Assembly (NCBI GenBank): GCA_002702065.1
Contig: NZXX01000009.1
Coordinates: 310,001-374,000, forward strand
Direction: 5' to 3'
Source: Anaerolineaceae bacterium
GTDB taxonomy: Bacteria > Chloroflexota > Anaerolineae > Aggregatilineales > Phototrophicaceae
Length of the DNA: 64,000 nt
Positions within the stretch are counted from its first letter, which is position 1; the number at the start of each line of letters is the position of its first letter. Positions 45,155 through 54,424 of the stretch are shown here, in pieces. The notes beneath the pieces are model-generated. The model made no database searches, was not told the DNA's origin, and saw only the letters and a program-made list of their open reading frames with translations. The translations under genes were made by a program, and so were the position numbers.

Positions 45155-45882
45155 AGGCTGTGGGCAAGGGCTTCGTAAGTCTGCGTTAACCGATTCAGAA
45201 AATCCGTGTGGGCCAGCGGACGATGGTTATGGCGCCAGGCGTAACAGGCTTGCTGGCGAAACATCGTCATTCGATCCTCATCGGCAGGTATATCGAGGTT
45301 CACAGCGCGGTTGTCAGGTGTCAGGCTGAGCTGCGCATTTTCCAGCCAGTAACTGCCACAGGCGGCAGGGGAGATCATCCGAAGGTTGAATGCCCCGTAA
45401 AAACCGATATGCATCACCGGGTTGTAAATGGGGTTGCCGAATGTATCAATGCCGTCCTCGCCGATAAAGCGGCTGGCATCCGGCTGGCCGAGCGCCAACC
45501 AGACATCGGCCAGGGGAATATCGTAGATAGATACCCGCTGGACGATAAAGTTCTCGGCAAAAATGTGACCTTCCAGCACGCCGTCCGGCAGCTGGTATTC
45601 CCACACGATGCGCGACTGTGTATTGTGGTTGCTGTAATCTTCGTTGAGGACCAGAAAGCGCACTTCATCATGGTCTTGCAGCAGCAGGGCCGCGCTGCGG
45701 AGGGTGGTTTCGCCGGGACGAATGCCCAGAAAGCAGGGTTGGCGGCAATCGTCGGACGGGGTAATCAAATGGATCAGGCCGCCAGCATCGAAGGCGGGTG
45801 GGGTCAGCGCATGGACAAGCAGCGGCGGCAGCATGAAGATGCCCGATAATCCGACCATGCACCTGAATATGAGGTCAAGCAT
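45151..45882 (-). CDS. Array paralog 5: longest, most diverged copy
   Basis: 243 residues from the ATG at 45882; an in-frame start at 45912 would overlap paralog 4 and add ten residues that no other copy has. The span is about 5-25, but the LIRAQPYD motif is changed to LVHALTPPAFDAGG. The core is CRQPCFLGIRPGETTLRSA (cysteines 46, 50). The HxWV block is HDEVRFLV and the WSG block is absent. LADVWLALGQPD is kept. The third cysteine is in AACGSYW and the fourth in QQACYAW, followed by about 30 extra C-terminal residues. Confidence 0.83.
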   Translation of the reverse strand: MLDLIFRCMVGLSGIFMLPPLLVHALTPPAFDAGGLIHLITPSDDCRQPCFLGIRPGETTLRSAALLLQDHDEVRFLVLNEDYSNHNTQSRIVWEYQLPDGVLEGHIFAENFIVQRVSIYDIPLADVWLALGQPDASRFIGEDGIDTFGNPIYNPVMHIGFYGAFNLRMISPAACGSYWLENAQLSLTPDNRAVNLDIPADEDRMTMFRQQACYAWRHNHRPLAHTDFLNRLTQTYEALAHSL

Positions 45883-45896
45883 GGACAATGCACCTT

Positions 45897-46547
45897 CTAT
45901 CCCCGACACCATTCCCGGTCAAGGTTGTGGAGCTCAACAGGCAGCGGTTGGTGCGATGGCGCTGGCAAGTCCGAAAATGCCGGAACACGCTGGATGCGAA
46001 TGGCGACGCCTGAATGCCAGAATGATGTATAAAACGGACAATTGGTAATGCCCAGTATAGCAAAATTGGGATAATGTGTAATCAAACCCAGCGCATCACC
46101 CAGCAAGCCGCTGGTAACCGGCGCTATGTCATAGGCCTGCGGTGGCCCCAGGCTCAGCCAGATATCCCCCAGCGACGGCTTCAGCTCGATCAGCAGTTCA
46201 TCGACAAACACGCCATTATCCGAGCGTACACTGCCATAAGCGCCATTGGCAAAGAAGCCGGGCTGGCGTCCACTCCATGTCCAGCGCAGCGTCGCCGGTT
46301 CGCCCACCAGCGTATTCATATTCCGCTCGACATGCCCGACCCACTCATGCCCTTCCAGAATCAAATCTGCCCGATACAGCGGCGTAACCCCCGGTTGAAT
46401 ACCCATAAAACACGGCGCGGGGCAATCCTGCGCTTCGAAGTAGGCTTGCAGGCCGTTGTCGGCATACGGTTGGGCGCGGATCAAGCACACCGGCAGCAGA
46501 CCACCCACCGTCAGCCATAGACACAGGCGCAGCCACACCCGAATCAT
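45897..46547 (-). CDS. Array paralog 4: anchored C-x3-C exported protein
   Basis: 216 residues from the ATG at 46547, overlapping paralog 3 by four bases. The span (about 5-23) is followed by CLIRAQPYADNGL. The core is CPAPCFMGIQPGVTPLYRA (cysteines 42, 46), then HEWVGHVER and WTWSGRQPGFF; the late block is LGDIWLSLGPPQ. The third cysteine is in TNCPFYTS and the fourth in REWCRG near the end. A gap of 14 bases separates it from paralog 5. Confidence 0.87.
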   Translation of the reverse strand: MIRVWLRLCLWLTVGGLLPVCLIRAQPYADNGLQAYFEAQDCPAPCFMGIQPGVTPLYRADLILEGHEWVGHVERNMNTLVGEPATLRWTWSGRQPGFFANGAYGSVRSDNGVFVDELLIELKPSLGDIWLSLGPPQAYDIAPVTSGLLGDALGLITHYPNFAILGITNCPFYTSFWHSGVAIRIQRVPAFSDLPAPSHQPLPVELHNLDREWCRG

Positions 46548-47194
46548 TGCCACAGCCGGCGCTGCGCCTGCCGGTAGGCACGCTGCTGCTGACAGGCAAA
46601 CCGCCGCTGATAGGCCAGCGACTGGGTGGGGTTCAATTGTTTCGGCATGACCGTCTCACCCATCACGATGTGCGCGCGCTGCTCCCAGAATTCGAGGCAA
46701 GCACTGGCAATATTGACACGAAAATCGTTGATCGTGTAGTAACCGATATGGACGATGGGCATGTGGATAAATCGCCGCTGGTCGAGATACAGCATCTCGG
46801 TGACGACCTGCCCGCCATCTGGTTCGCCCAGTGCCAGCCAGATATGATGCAGACGCAGCCCACTTAGGCTGATTTCGACCAGACGGTCATTGACGAAATT
46901 CATGGAGCCGTTCAGCCCGCTGCTTGCGTCGCGCCAGTGGAGCACATCCATCGCATCAACTTCGGCCTGCGACTGCTGCACAAAATATTCGATGTCGGGG
47001 CGGGTTCTGAAGAAGTCGGTAGCGTCATCAAAGGTGGAGTGGCCGGGGCGCAAACCCATGAAACAGGGGGCGGGGCAGTGCTCTGGCGGCAGCAGCAGCC
47101 CGCGAATCGACTGACTGTCATAGGTCCGCGCACGAATCAAGAGGATGCACAGGACAAAAACCAGTGTCAGCCCGACTGCCCAACGCCTGAGCAT
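46544..47194 (-). CDS. Array paralog 3: anchored C-x3-C exported protein
   Basis: 216 residues. The span is about 5-20, then LLIRARTYDSQSI. The core is CPAPCFMGLRPGHSTFDDA (cysteines 40, 44). The HxWV and WSG blocks are degenerate (RPDIEYFVQQ and LHWRDASSG). The late block is LRLHHIWLALGEPD. The third cysteine is in ASACLEFWE and the fourth in RFACQQQR, followed by a basic, Gln-rich C-terminus. It starts three bases after paralog 2 stops. Confidence 0.86.
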   Translation of the reverse strand: MLRRWAVGLTLVFVLCILLIRARTYDSQSIRGLLLPPEHCPAPCFMGLRPGHSTFDDATDFFRTRPDIEYFVQQSQAEVDAMDVLHWRDASSGLNGSMNFVNDRLVEISLSGLRLHHIWLALGEPDGGQVVTEMLYLDQRRFIHMPIVHIGYYTINDFRVNIASACLEFWEQRAHIVMGETVMPKQLNPTQSLAYQRRFACQQQRAYRQAQRRLWQ

Positions 47195-47197
47195 GAG

Positions 47198-47866
47198 TCA
47201 CATCGTCCGGCAAAAATCGCGCAGTTGGTTGGCCCAGGCTGTCTGGTCGAGTGTGACGTGTGTGTGCGGCACGATGCGGATAAATCCCGGTTCGCCAAAA
47301 CCGACATAGAAGCTGCTGTACAACCCGGATTCGTGGTACATGTGCCAGAACTGGTCCTGTTCGATGTCACATCGATCCAGCCCGACCAGCAGGTAGGTCG
47401 CCCGCTGCGGGTAAGCCAGCATCACGATGGCGCGCGGCTGATACTCGTTGCTGATCGCGGCGGTCACCTGGGCGGGTTCGCCCAACGTCAGAAACACCTC
47501 GCCGAGCGTAATGGACGATGGCATCACCGGTCTGATAACCGTGTTGTCGCTGTCGGTGCGAAAGGCATAGTGGCGGAAGTCCGGTTCGCCTTCTTTCCAG
47601 CGCCAGAACACCGACTGCCCATTGTAATAATTTTCGACCTGTACGTGTTCAATGGCATCGTTCGCACGCAGAATGGCCAGCGCCTGCGCCAGTGTGGTGC
47701 TGCCGGGGCGGATACCCATCAAACAGGGCGCACGGCAATGTTCCGATTGCCCCAGAAACATACCCAGATGGCCGCCGTCATAGGGCTGCGCGCGAATAAG
47801 CAGGATGGGCAGCGTCAGCAGCAGGGTAATCGTCACAGTCAAGATCAAAAGCCAGCGTCGAATCAT
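47198..47866 (-). CDS. Array paralog 2: anchored C-x3-C exported protein
   Basis: 222 residues from the ATG at 47866, which overlaps paralog 1 by four bases. The frame is open much further upstream, but that part does not resemble the family and overlaps paralog 1 in another frame. The span is about 5-24, then LLIRAQPYDGGHL. The core is CRAPCLMGIRPGSTTLAQA (cysteines 44, 48), then FWRWKEGEPDF in place of WSG, and ITLGEVFLTLGEP. The third cysteine is in DRCDIEQD and the fourth in RDFCRTM. Confidence 0.87.
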   Translation of the reverse strand: MIRRWLLILTVTITLLLTLPILLIRAQPYDGGHLGMFLGQSEHCRAPCLMGIRPGSTTLAQALAILRANDAIEHVQVENYYNGQSVFWRWKEGEPDFRHYAFRTDSDNTVIRPVMPSSITLGEVFLTLGEPAQVTAAISNEYQPRAIVMLAYPQRATYLLVGLDRCDIEQDQFWHMYHESGLYSSFYVGFGEPGFIRIVPHTHVTLDQTAWANQLRDFCRTM

Positions 47867-48462
47867 GAGTGGGTACAATCCGCTTTCGGCCAATTCATGG
47901 ATGTGGGAACCGTGCTTTCGAAAGCCAGGGTGTGCATCCGGATTTCGACCGGGATATGCCACAGGTGGCGGCGCGGCATCCGGCATGGCCAATAGCCGCT
48001 GATCTCCAGCCCCAGCTGCGTGTAAACAATGGTGACAAACGTGCCGCTCTGGGTGATGCGGGAGTAAACCGCGTCTGGCTGATCGAGCACGGCGAGAATA
48101 TCGCCCAGCCGCAGGTGCGTGCGGACGCGCAGTTCGCCCACACGATCCGTTTCCGACATAAAATAGGTGGGCGCGCCGGTATCTACAAACAGCGGTTGGC
48201 TGCCGCTCCACACCAGATCATAAAACTGGCCGCTCTGGGTGACTTCATTCAGCCAGTGGTTGGCCTCGAAATGAGCAACCGCGTCGCGAATCGTCGTGGT
48301 GCCCGGCTGGACGCCCAGGAAACAGGGTGATTCGCAATCTTCCGGTGGAATCAGAAAGGTTTGCATCAACGGGTCATCACGCTGCGGCACACGCAGCAGC
48401 CCAATGACCCCGGCAAAAATCACCGTCAACAGCGCCGTCAGACGCAGCAGCTTAAATGGCAT
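47863..48462 (-). CDS. Array paralog 1: first anchored C-x3-C exported protein
   Basis: 199 residues, the first of the twelve copies in reading order. The span (about 5-23) is followed by GLLRVPQRDDPL, a diverged form of LIRAQPYD. The core is CESPCFLGVQPGTTTIRDA (cysteines 43, 47), then NHWLNEVTQ, DLVWSGSQPLFVD and THLRLGDILAVLDQPD. The third cysteine is in YWPCRMPR and the fourth in KADCTHS. Its start overlaps the end of the Uma2 remnant by 11 bases, so translation may be coupled to that gene. Confidence 0.87.
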   Translation of the reverse strand: MPFKLLRLTALLTVIFAGVIGLLRVPQRDDPLMQTFLIPPEDCESPCFLGVQPGTTTIRDAVAHFEANHWLNEVTQSGQFYDLVWSGSQPLFVDTGAPTYFMSETDRVGELRVRTHLRLGDILAVLDQPDAVYSRITQSGTFVTIVYTQLGLEISGYWPCRMPRRHLWHIPVEIRMHTLAFESTVPTSMNWPKADCTHS

Positions 48463-48874
48463 CGCCCATCATCTGCTGAACCAGCTCGACGAGCGCCGGG
48501 CCAGCAGGCAGTTTTTCCTGCCAGAGCAGCGTTGGGTCGAGCGCAAAGCCTGCCAGCACGCCGGATGTCAGGTAGCCCTGCGCATCGAGTGCAGGCAGGT
48601 CATTGTCAATGAACATGGGCACGCCAGCAGAGAGAATCAGCCCTAAATTTTTGAACCTCAGAAAGTAACTGACAAGATTGCTCAAAACACCCAAAATCAG
48701 CTGGTGTTGTGTACTCTTTGACCCAATCAGGATCACCCTTCCGATCAGCCATTCGGCGTGCACCTCGGCATACTGCGTCAGAAAATCGTCAAAGCTCACG
48801 CCTTCAGCCACAATCGTTTCGTGACGGGCCGGGTCATCCGTTATGGGTGGATGGGGATGAATCTGATCAGTCAT
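48452..48874 (-). pseudogene. Uma2-family remnant with an in-frame deletion of the catalytic core
   Basis: 140 residues in an intact frame. The N-terminal part is Uma2-like: VSFDDFLTQYAEVHAEW, then LIGRVILIGSKSTQHQLILG, the helix to FLRFKNLG, and LSAGVPMFIDN. The C-terminal part, ALDAQGYLTSGVLAGFALDP and LLWQEKLPAG, matches the end of the same family. The roughly 80 residues between, which in the intact copies at 21322 and 53177 carry the catalytic PDV and EVLSP-type motifs, are missing. It should have no nuclease activity. It stands first in the array's transcript, overlapping paralog 1 by 11 bases, and may persist because it carries the array's translation start region. Confidence 0.72.
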
Positions 48875-48917
48875 CAGACAGACCTCACTGCCGAACCATG
48901 CCTCTACTGTAGCATAG

Positions 48918-48957
48918 AAAAATAAAAGCGTGACCGTCGCTCATCCAACGATCACGC
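48918..48957 (-). terminator. Intrinsic terminator after the SRPBCC gene
   Basis: On the minus strand GCGTGATCGT pairs with ACGGTCACGC (one wobble) around a ten-base loop and is followed by TTTTATTTT. It isolates the SRPBCC gene, so the promoter of the Uma2-remnant/array transcript must lie in 48875-48917 or within the remnant. Confidence 0.85.
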
Positions 48958-48978
48958 AGGGCCTTGCGCGGGTATTGA

Positions 48979-49419
48979 TCAGCCGGCACTTTCGGCGAAA
49001 GCCTTGAAGTCGTTCATATTTTGTTGGGTCTGTTTGCGGAATGAACCGGGCATCAGCATGCCCATCAACCGCATCAGGAGGTTGTTGAAGTTGAATTCGT
49101 TTTCGGTGACCCAGCGGGTTTGATTCGGCCCGGCTTCGTAAAAGCGGTTGACGATGACGTTGTGCACACCCGGTGCATCATAAGTCCCGGAAAATTCATC
49201 CGGCAGGTCGCGGCGGGTAATTGTCTCGATCATCTCGATCTTGCGCCCGTTCATGTCGTAGACCAGTTTGGATTTGGCCCCCGGCTGCCCCGGTTCGCCG
49301 CTGAGGTGTTCAAAACTTTTCAGGCCGGGCTGCCACTTTTGCAGGCTGTCCGGGTCATCAAACAATTCGATCACGCGCTGTCGAGGCAGGTTAATCGTGA
49401 TCTCAGTGGTGTATTGCAT
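48979..49419 (-). CDS. SRPBCC-family (START-like) protein
   Basis: 146 residues from the ATG at 49419. MQYTTEITINLPRQRVIELF is the typical first strand and helix, followed by SLQKWQPGLKSFEHLSG. The middle is a run of strands (KLVYDMNGRKIEMIETI, and TRWVTENEFNFNNLL), and a long C-terminal helix ends MNDFKAFAESAG. The fold binds hydrophobic ligands in a deep pocket; no specific ligand is implied. It is a single-gene unit with its own terminator. Confidence 0.85.
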   Translation of the reverse strand: MQYTTEITINLPRQRVIELFDDPDSLQKWQPGLKSFEHLSGEPGQPGAKSKLVYDMNGRKIEMIETITRRDLPDEFSGTYDAPGVHNVIVNRFYEAGPNQTRWVTENEFNFNNLLMRLMGMLMPGSFRKQTQQNMNDFKAFAESAG

Positions 49420-49520
49420 CAGCCATTTCTCCCTAAGCTCATTTTTCGAGATAATGGAACATTTGTACTTATTGTAGCATAAAACCCAAAGCCGAGTGTG
49501 AAACAACGCCCTTCATAACT

Positions 49521-49526
49521 TATAAT
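49521..49526 (+). promoter_or_regulatory. Putative -10 box of the sugar-transferase gene
   Basis: TATAAT lies 32 bases before the ATG at 49559; no convincing -35 box is seen. Confidence 0.35.
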
Positions 49527-49558
49527 ACGAGTCTCGTCGGTGAGGATGGAGGCTGACC

Positions 49559-50152
49559 ATGCGACGGCTTCTGGATGTACTGGTGTCCGGCACGATTCTG
49601 CTGCTCACGTGGCCGATGATGGCGATAATCGCCGTGCTCATCAAGCTCGACACACCCGGCCCGGTGTTCTACAAAACGGAACGGGTCGGCAAGCAGGGGC
49701 GACGATTTCGGCAGTACGATTTTCGGACGTGGACGGACGTACCCGCGCTGGCGGATCGCCGCAAAACCCGTGTAGGCCGCTTCCTGATCAGCACCTCGCT
49801 GAATCACTGGCCTCAGTTATTCAACGTCCTGCGCGGCGATATGACGCTTGTGGGGCCGCGCCCCACCGAACCCGACCGAATCCAGGCCGATGACCCCGAC
49901 TGGCAGATCATCCTGTCTGTCAAACCGGGCATGTTCAGTTGGGCGGTGCTCAACCTGGCGACCAACTTCAACGCCAGCAGCCAGCACACCAAAAACCAGT
50001 TCGAACGTCGGTACGTCGAACAGCAATCTACCCGCTTCGACGGGTACGTGATGCGGCAGTGGTTCCACGCGTTGTGGGCGACTCGCGGCAATGTCAAAGC
50101 ACGCGGCACGCCCCGCACCGCCGCCGATGCGCCCAGTAACTCGGAAAAATAA
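49559..50152 (+). CDS. Monotopic sugar-phosphate transferase-like protein lacking the Asp-Glu dyad
   Basis: 197 residues. The re-entrant N-terminal helix (about 5-30, LLDVLVSGTILLLTWPM) and KLDTPGPVFYKTERVGKQG match the bacterial sugar transferase family (WcaJ/PglC type), which loads a sugar phosphate on undecaprenyl phosphate. The later motif SLNHWPQLFNVLRGDMTLVG then PRP is in the right place, but the catalytic Asp-Glu of SLDELPQ is Asn82-His83 here. The VRPGITGWAQV motif is also changed (VKPGMFSWAVL). It may be a non-catalytic or altered member. It stands alone, without a polysaccharide cluster. Confidence 0.8.
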   Translation: MRRLLDVLVSGTILLLTWPMMAIIAVLIKLDTPGPVFYKTERVGKQGRRFRQYDFRTWTDVPALADRRKTRVGRFLISTSLNHWPQLFNVLRGDMTLVGPRPTEPDRIQADDPDWQIILSVKPGMFSWAVLNLATNFNASSQHTKNQFERRYVEQQSTRFDGYVMRQWFHALWATRGNVKARGTPRTAADAPSNSEK

Positions 50153-50176
50153 AAGAGGCGGAGAATATCCGCCTCT
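50145..50176 (-). terminator. Intrinsic terminator of mutS2
   Basis: AGAGGCGGA (50154-50162) and TCCGCCTCT (50168-50176) pair perfectly around GAATA. Read leftward, the stem is followed by a TTTTATTTTT run. It overlaps the stop codon of the converging sugar-transferase gene, which it may also help terminate. Confidence 0.85.
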
Positions 50177-50183
50177 ACGCTGT

Positions 50184-52571
<2,388 letters not shown>

Positions 52572-52667
52572 CAGTCTGGTATCGTCTCAACGGACAAAAC
52601 GTTCACAGTATAATGCACGCGACCGTGAAATTCAATATTCAAGGTCCACAAAGGGTCATAATGGCGG

Positions 52668-53165
52668 TTAAGGTTTAGCCTCAGCAATGATGCGCGTCAA
52701 CTGCTCCAGATGCGTCATGTCGTGGGTGGCGACCTGCATCAGCGCATCCCACAGGGTAAAGTGGCCCCGTTCCGGGTGGTTGCCGGCGCGTTCCCACTGG
52801 TCATCGGCCAAACTCTCGAAGAACTCACGGAAGCGGGTGCGCGACTGCAAAAACCGCGCATAGACCTCGTGCATAGCCTGCTGGTTATAAGCGCGTTCGA
52901 CGGCCAGTACGTTGTGATCAAAGTATGGCAGCTGCGGGTTGTCCTGTTCGAGCAGCATCACCGCCCGCTGATAGAAAATGTCGTCAAAGTCCGCGACATG
53001 GCACAGTACTTCCAGCGCCGACCAGCCGTTGGGCGCGTCGTTCTGATCGCGCCAGGTCTGCGCCTGAGTCTGCGTGATGGTGCGGATCACATGGCCGTAG
53101 ATGATGCAGCTTCGGCTGATGATGGCGAGATTGCGGTTGCGCAGGTGTATAGTGGATGGGGGCAT
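52668..53165 (-). CDS. DinB-like four-helix metal-binding protein
   Basis: 165 residues. The DinB/YfiT fold is marked by WSALEVLCHVADFDDIFYQR (first His), DHNVLAVERAYNQQAM, and ALMQVATHDMTHLEQLTRII (last two His). The family binds zinc or nickel through three histidines and includes thiol transferases and stress proteins; the reaction cannot be told here. It is 11 bases from the Uma2 gene upstream on the same strand. Confidence 0.85.
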   Translation of the reverse strand: MPPSTIHLRNRNLAIISRSCIIYGHVIRTITQTQAQTWRDQNDAPNGWSALEVLCHVADFDDIFYQRAVMLLEQDNPQLPYFDHNVLAVERAYNQQAMHEVYARFLQSRTRFREFFESLADDQWERAGNHPERGHFTLWDALMQVATHDMTHLEQLTRIIAEAKP

Positions 53166-53176
53166 GAAGGTTCTGT

Positions 53177-53725
53177 TTATTCCTCGAAGATGTCGCGCAG
53201 TTGGAGGCGAAAATCCGGCAGGATATTACCGCCCGGTACCTCACTCTCGCCATAATAATGTTTAACTGGCTGACCGGGTGCTAACACGGACAGGCGCTGT
53301 TCTGTTGGGCTGACCAGCCAGACTACCGTATTGGCCGCCAGATAGTTGGCAACTTTGATCGCAACATCCCGTTCATCATCGGTAGGTGAAAGCACTTCAA
53401 CAGCCAGATCAGGGGCGAGTGGATTCCAGGTTTCGTGTGACGGCTGTGGTTGACGCTGGCGCGCAATGAAAGCCACATCCGGGATATATCGTTCACCGGA
53501 GATCACATAGCCACCGTCCGCGCCGGTCACGTCACCGAGGTTCTTGCCTTTGATGTACATGCCAATGGCAATCAGGATATTAGCCGCCACCTTGGATGAA
53601 TAATTGTTGGACACCACCTCGATGATCTCTCCCCCGATGTATTCCAATTTTCGGTCGCGGTTTTCCGGCAGCATCACCAGATGCTCAAATTCTTCGATTG
53701 TGTACAGCTTCTCGTGAACGGCCAT
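53177..53725 (-). CDS. Uma2-family PD-(D/E)XK nuclease-like protein
   Basis: 182 residues from the ATG at 53725. The pattern is YTIEEFEHLVMLPENRDRKL, EYIGGEIIEV, then the catalytic IPDVAFIARQ and LAVEVLSPTDDERDVAIKVA, and WLVSPTEQRLSVL. The helix between the first strands is shorter than in the copy at 21322, so they belong to different subgroups. It appears to head a small unit with the DinB-like gene. Confidence 0.92.
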   Translation of the reverse strand: MAVHEKLYTIEEFEHLVMLPENRDRKLEYIGGEIIEVVSNNYSSKVAANILIAIGMYIKGKNLGDVTGADGGYVISGERYIPDVAFIARQRQPQPSHETWNPLAPDLAVEVLSPTDDERDVAIKVANYLAANTVVWLVSPTEQRLSVLAPGQPVKHYYGESEVPGGNILPDFRLQLRDIFEE

Positions 53726-53751
53726 CACTTACCCTGTGTGATTGACGAGAT

Positions 53752-54090
53752 TTACTTTAACCAAAAGACTTGCCCGACCACGGCTTCACTTTCGTAGGTG
53801 TTGGCAAAATCCTGCAATCTGTTGATTTGACTACCAAAATCATTCTTTTCACCTACCCAGCAAATCAAACCCACATGATCACTACATTTCGATGTACGAC
53901 CCGCAAAGGGACGATCCTGCGTTACCATCACCAATTCATTTTCAGCCGCATAGGGCAAGTGTTGGGTATCGTCATCTTTATCCATCATGTCAACATCCAC
54001 CGCCAGGACTACCTCGATGCCAGCCTCAAGGAGTTTGTTGGCAACAACACGTGACATCATTTCAACGAAGTAGAAAAGAATCGTCGCCAT
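53752..54090 (-). CDS. DUF5615 PIN-like toxin
   Basis: 112 residues from the ATG at 54090. MMSRVVANKLLEAGIEVVLA, DVDMMDKDDDTQHLPYAAE and LVMVTQDRPFAGR match the DUF5615 PIN-like proteins; DHVGLICWVGEKNDFG and GQVFWLK close it. At the position of the usual first acidic residue the sequence reads FYFVEMMSR, with Val before Glu. It overlaps the DUF433 gene by 29 bases, unusually long for a coupled pair. An alternative ATG at 54060 would remove the overlap but also the first strand. Confidence 0.78.
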   Translation of the reverse strand: MATILFYFVEMMSRVVANKLLEAGIEVVLAVDVDMMDKDDDTQHLPYAAENELVMVTQDRPFAGRTSKCSDHVGLICWVGEKNDFGSQINRLQDFANTYESEAVVGQVFWLK

Positions 54091-54364
54091 GTGCGACCCA
54101 GTCTTCAGTAGAGGCATCGGCATAGGCGCGTTCGTAGCGATCGATCTCTGCCTGGTTTTCGGCATAGTAAAGGAGCGCGGCAAGGACTTCGGCTTCTGTT
54201 AACGTATAAGCCTCCATCAATTCCGTAATATCCAGCGCCTGTTTGTGGCGAGCATCCGCGATCAACGCTACCGGTATACGTCGTCCTCGTATGTGCGGTC
54301 GCTCACCAAAGTGGCGTTTCTCGATATATTTGGTCAGGTCTAAGGTTAAAGGCTGGTCAGCCAT
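54062..54364 (-). CDS. DUF433 antitoxin
   Basis: 100 residues. DUF433 features are LDLTKYIEKRHFGERPHIRG, then RRIPVALIADARHKQAL, and the helix-turn-helix-like SELMEA-type segment (LDITELMEAYTLTEAEVLAAL). DUF433 proteins are antitoxins of DUF5615 toxins in type II systems. YYAENQAEIDRYERAYADA forms a long helical tail that probably holds the toxin. Confidence 0.88.
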   Translation of the reverse strand: MADQPLTLDLTKYIEKRHFGERPHIRGRRIPVALIADARHKQALDITELMEAYTLTEAEVLAALLYYAENQAEIDRYERAYADASTEDWVAHGDDSFLLR

Positions 54365-54424
54365 CGTTCTTAACGATCCTGTTTACTCCGCCTACTCAAT
54401 CTTGACATTATCCTAACACAGATT

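Noticed and set aside
47867..48211. 115-codon upstream extension of array paralog 2
   Set aside because: The extension overlaps paralog 1 in another frame, lacks the family N-terminus, and the ATGA overlap at 47866 gives a normal start.
40579..48462. Array as a polymorphic toxin/immunity locus
   Set aside because: Multi-copy small anchored proteins suggested immunity genes, but no toxin, secretion or polymorphic C-terminal domain is next to them.
40579..48462. Array proteins as lipoproteins
   Set aside because: The cysteines lie about 20 residues after the span and are not in a lipobox; a signal-anchor fits better.
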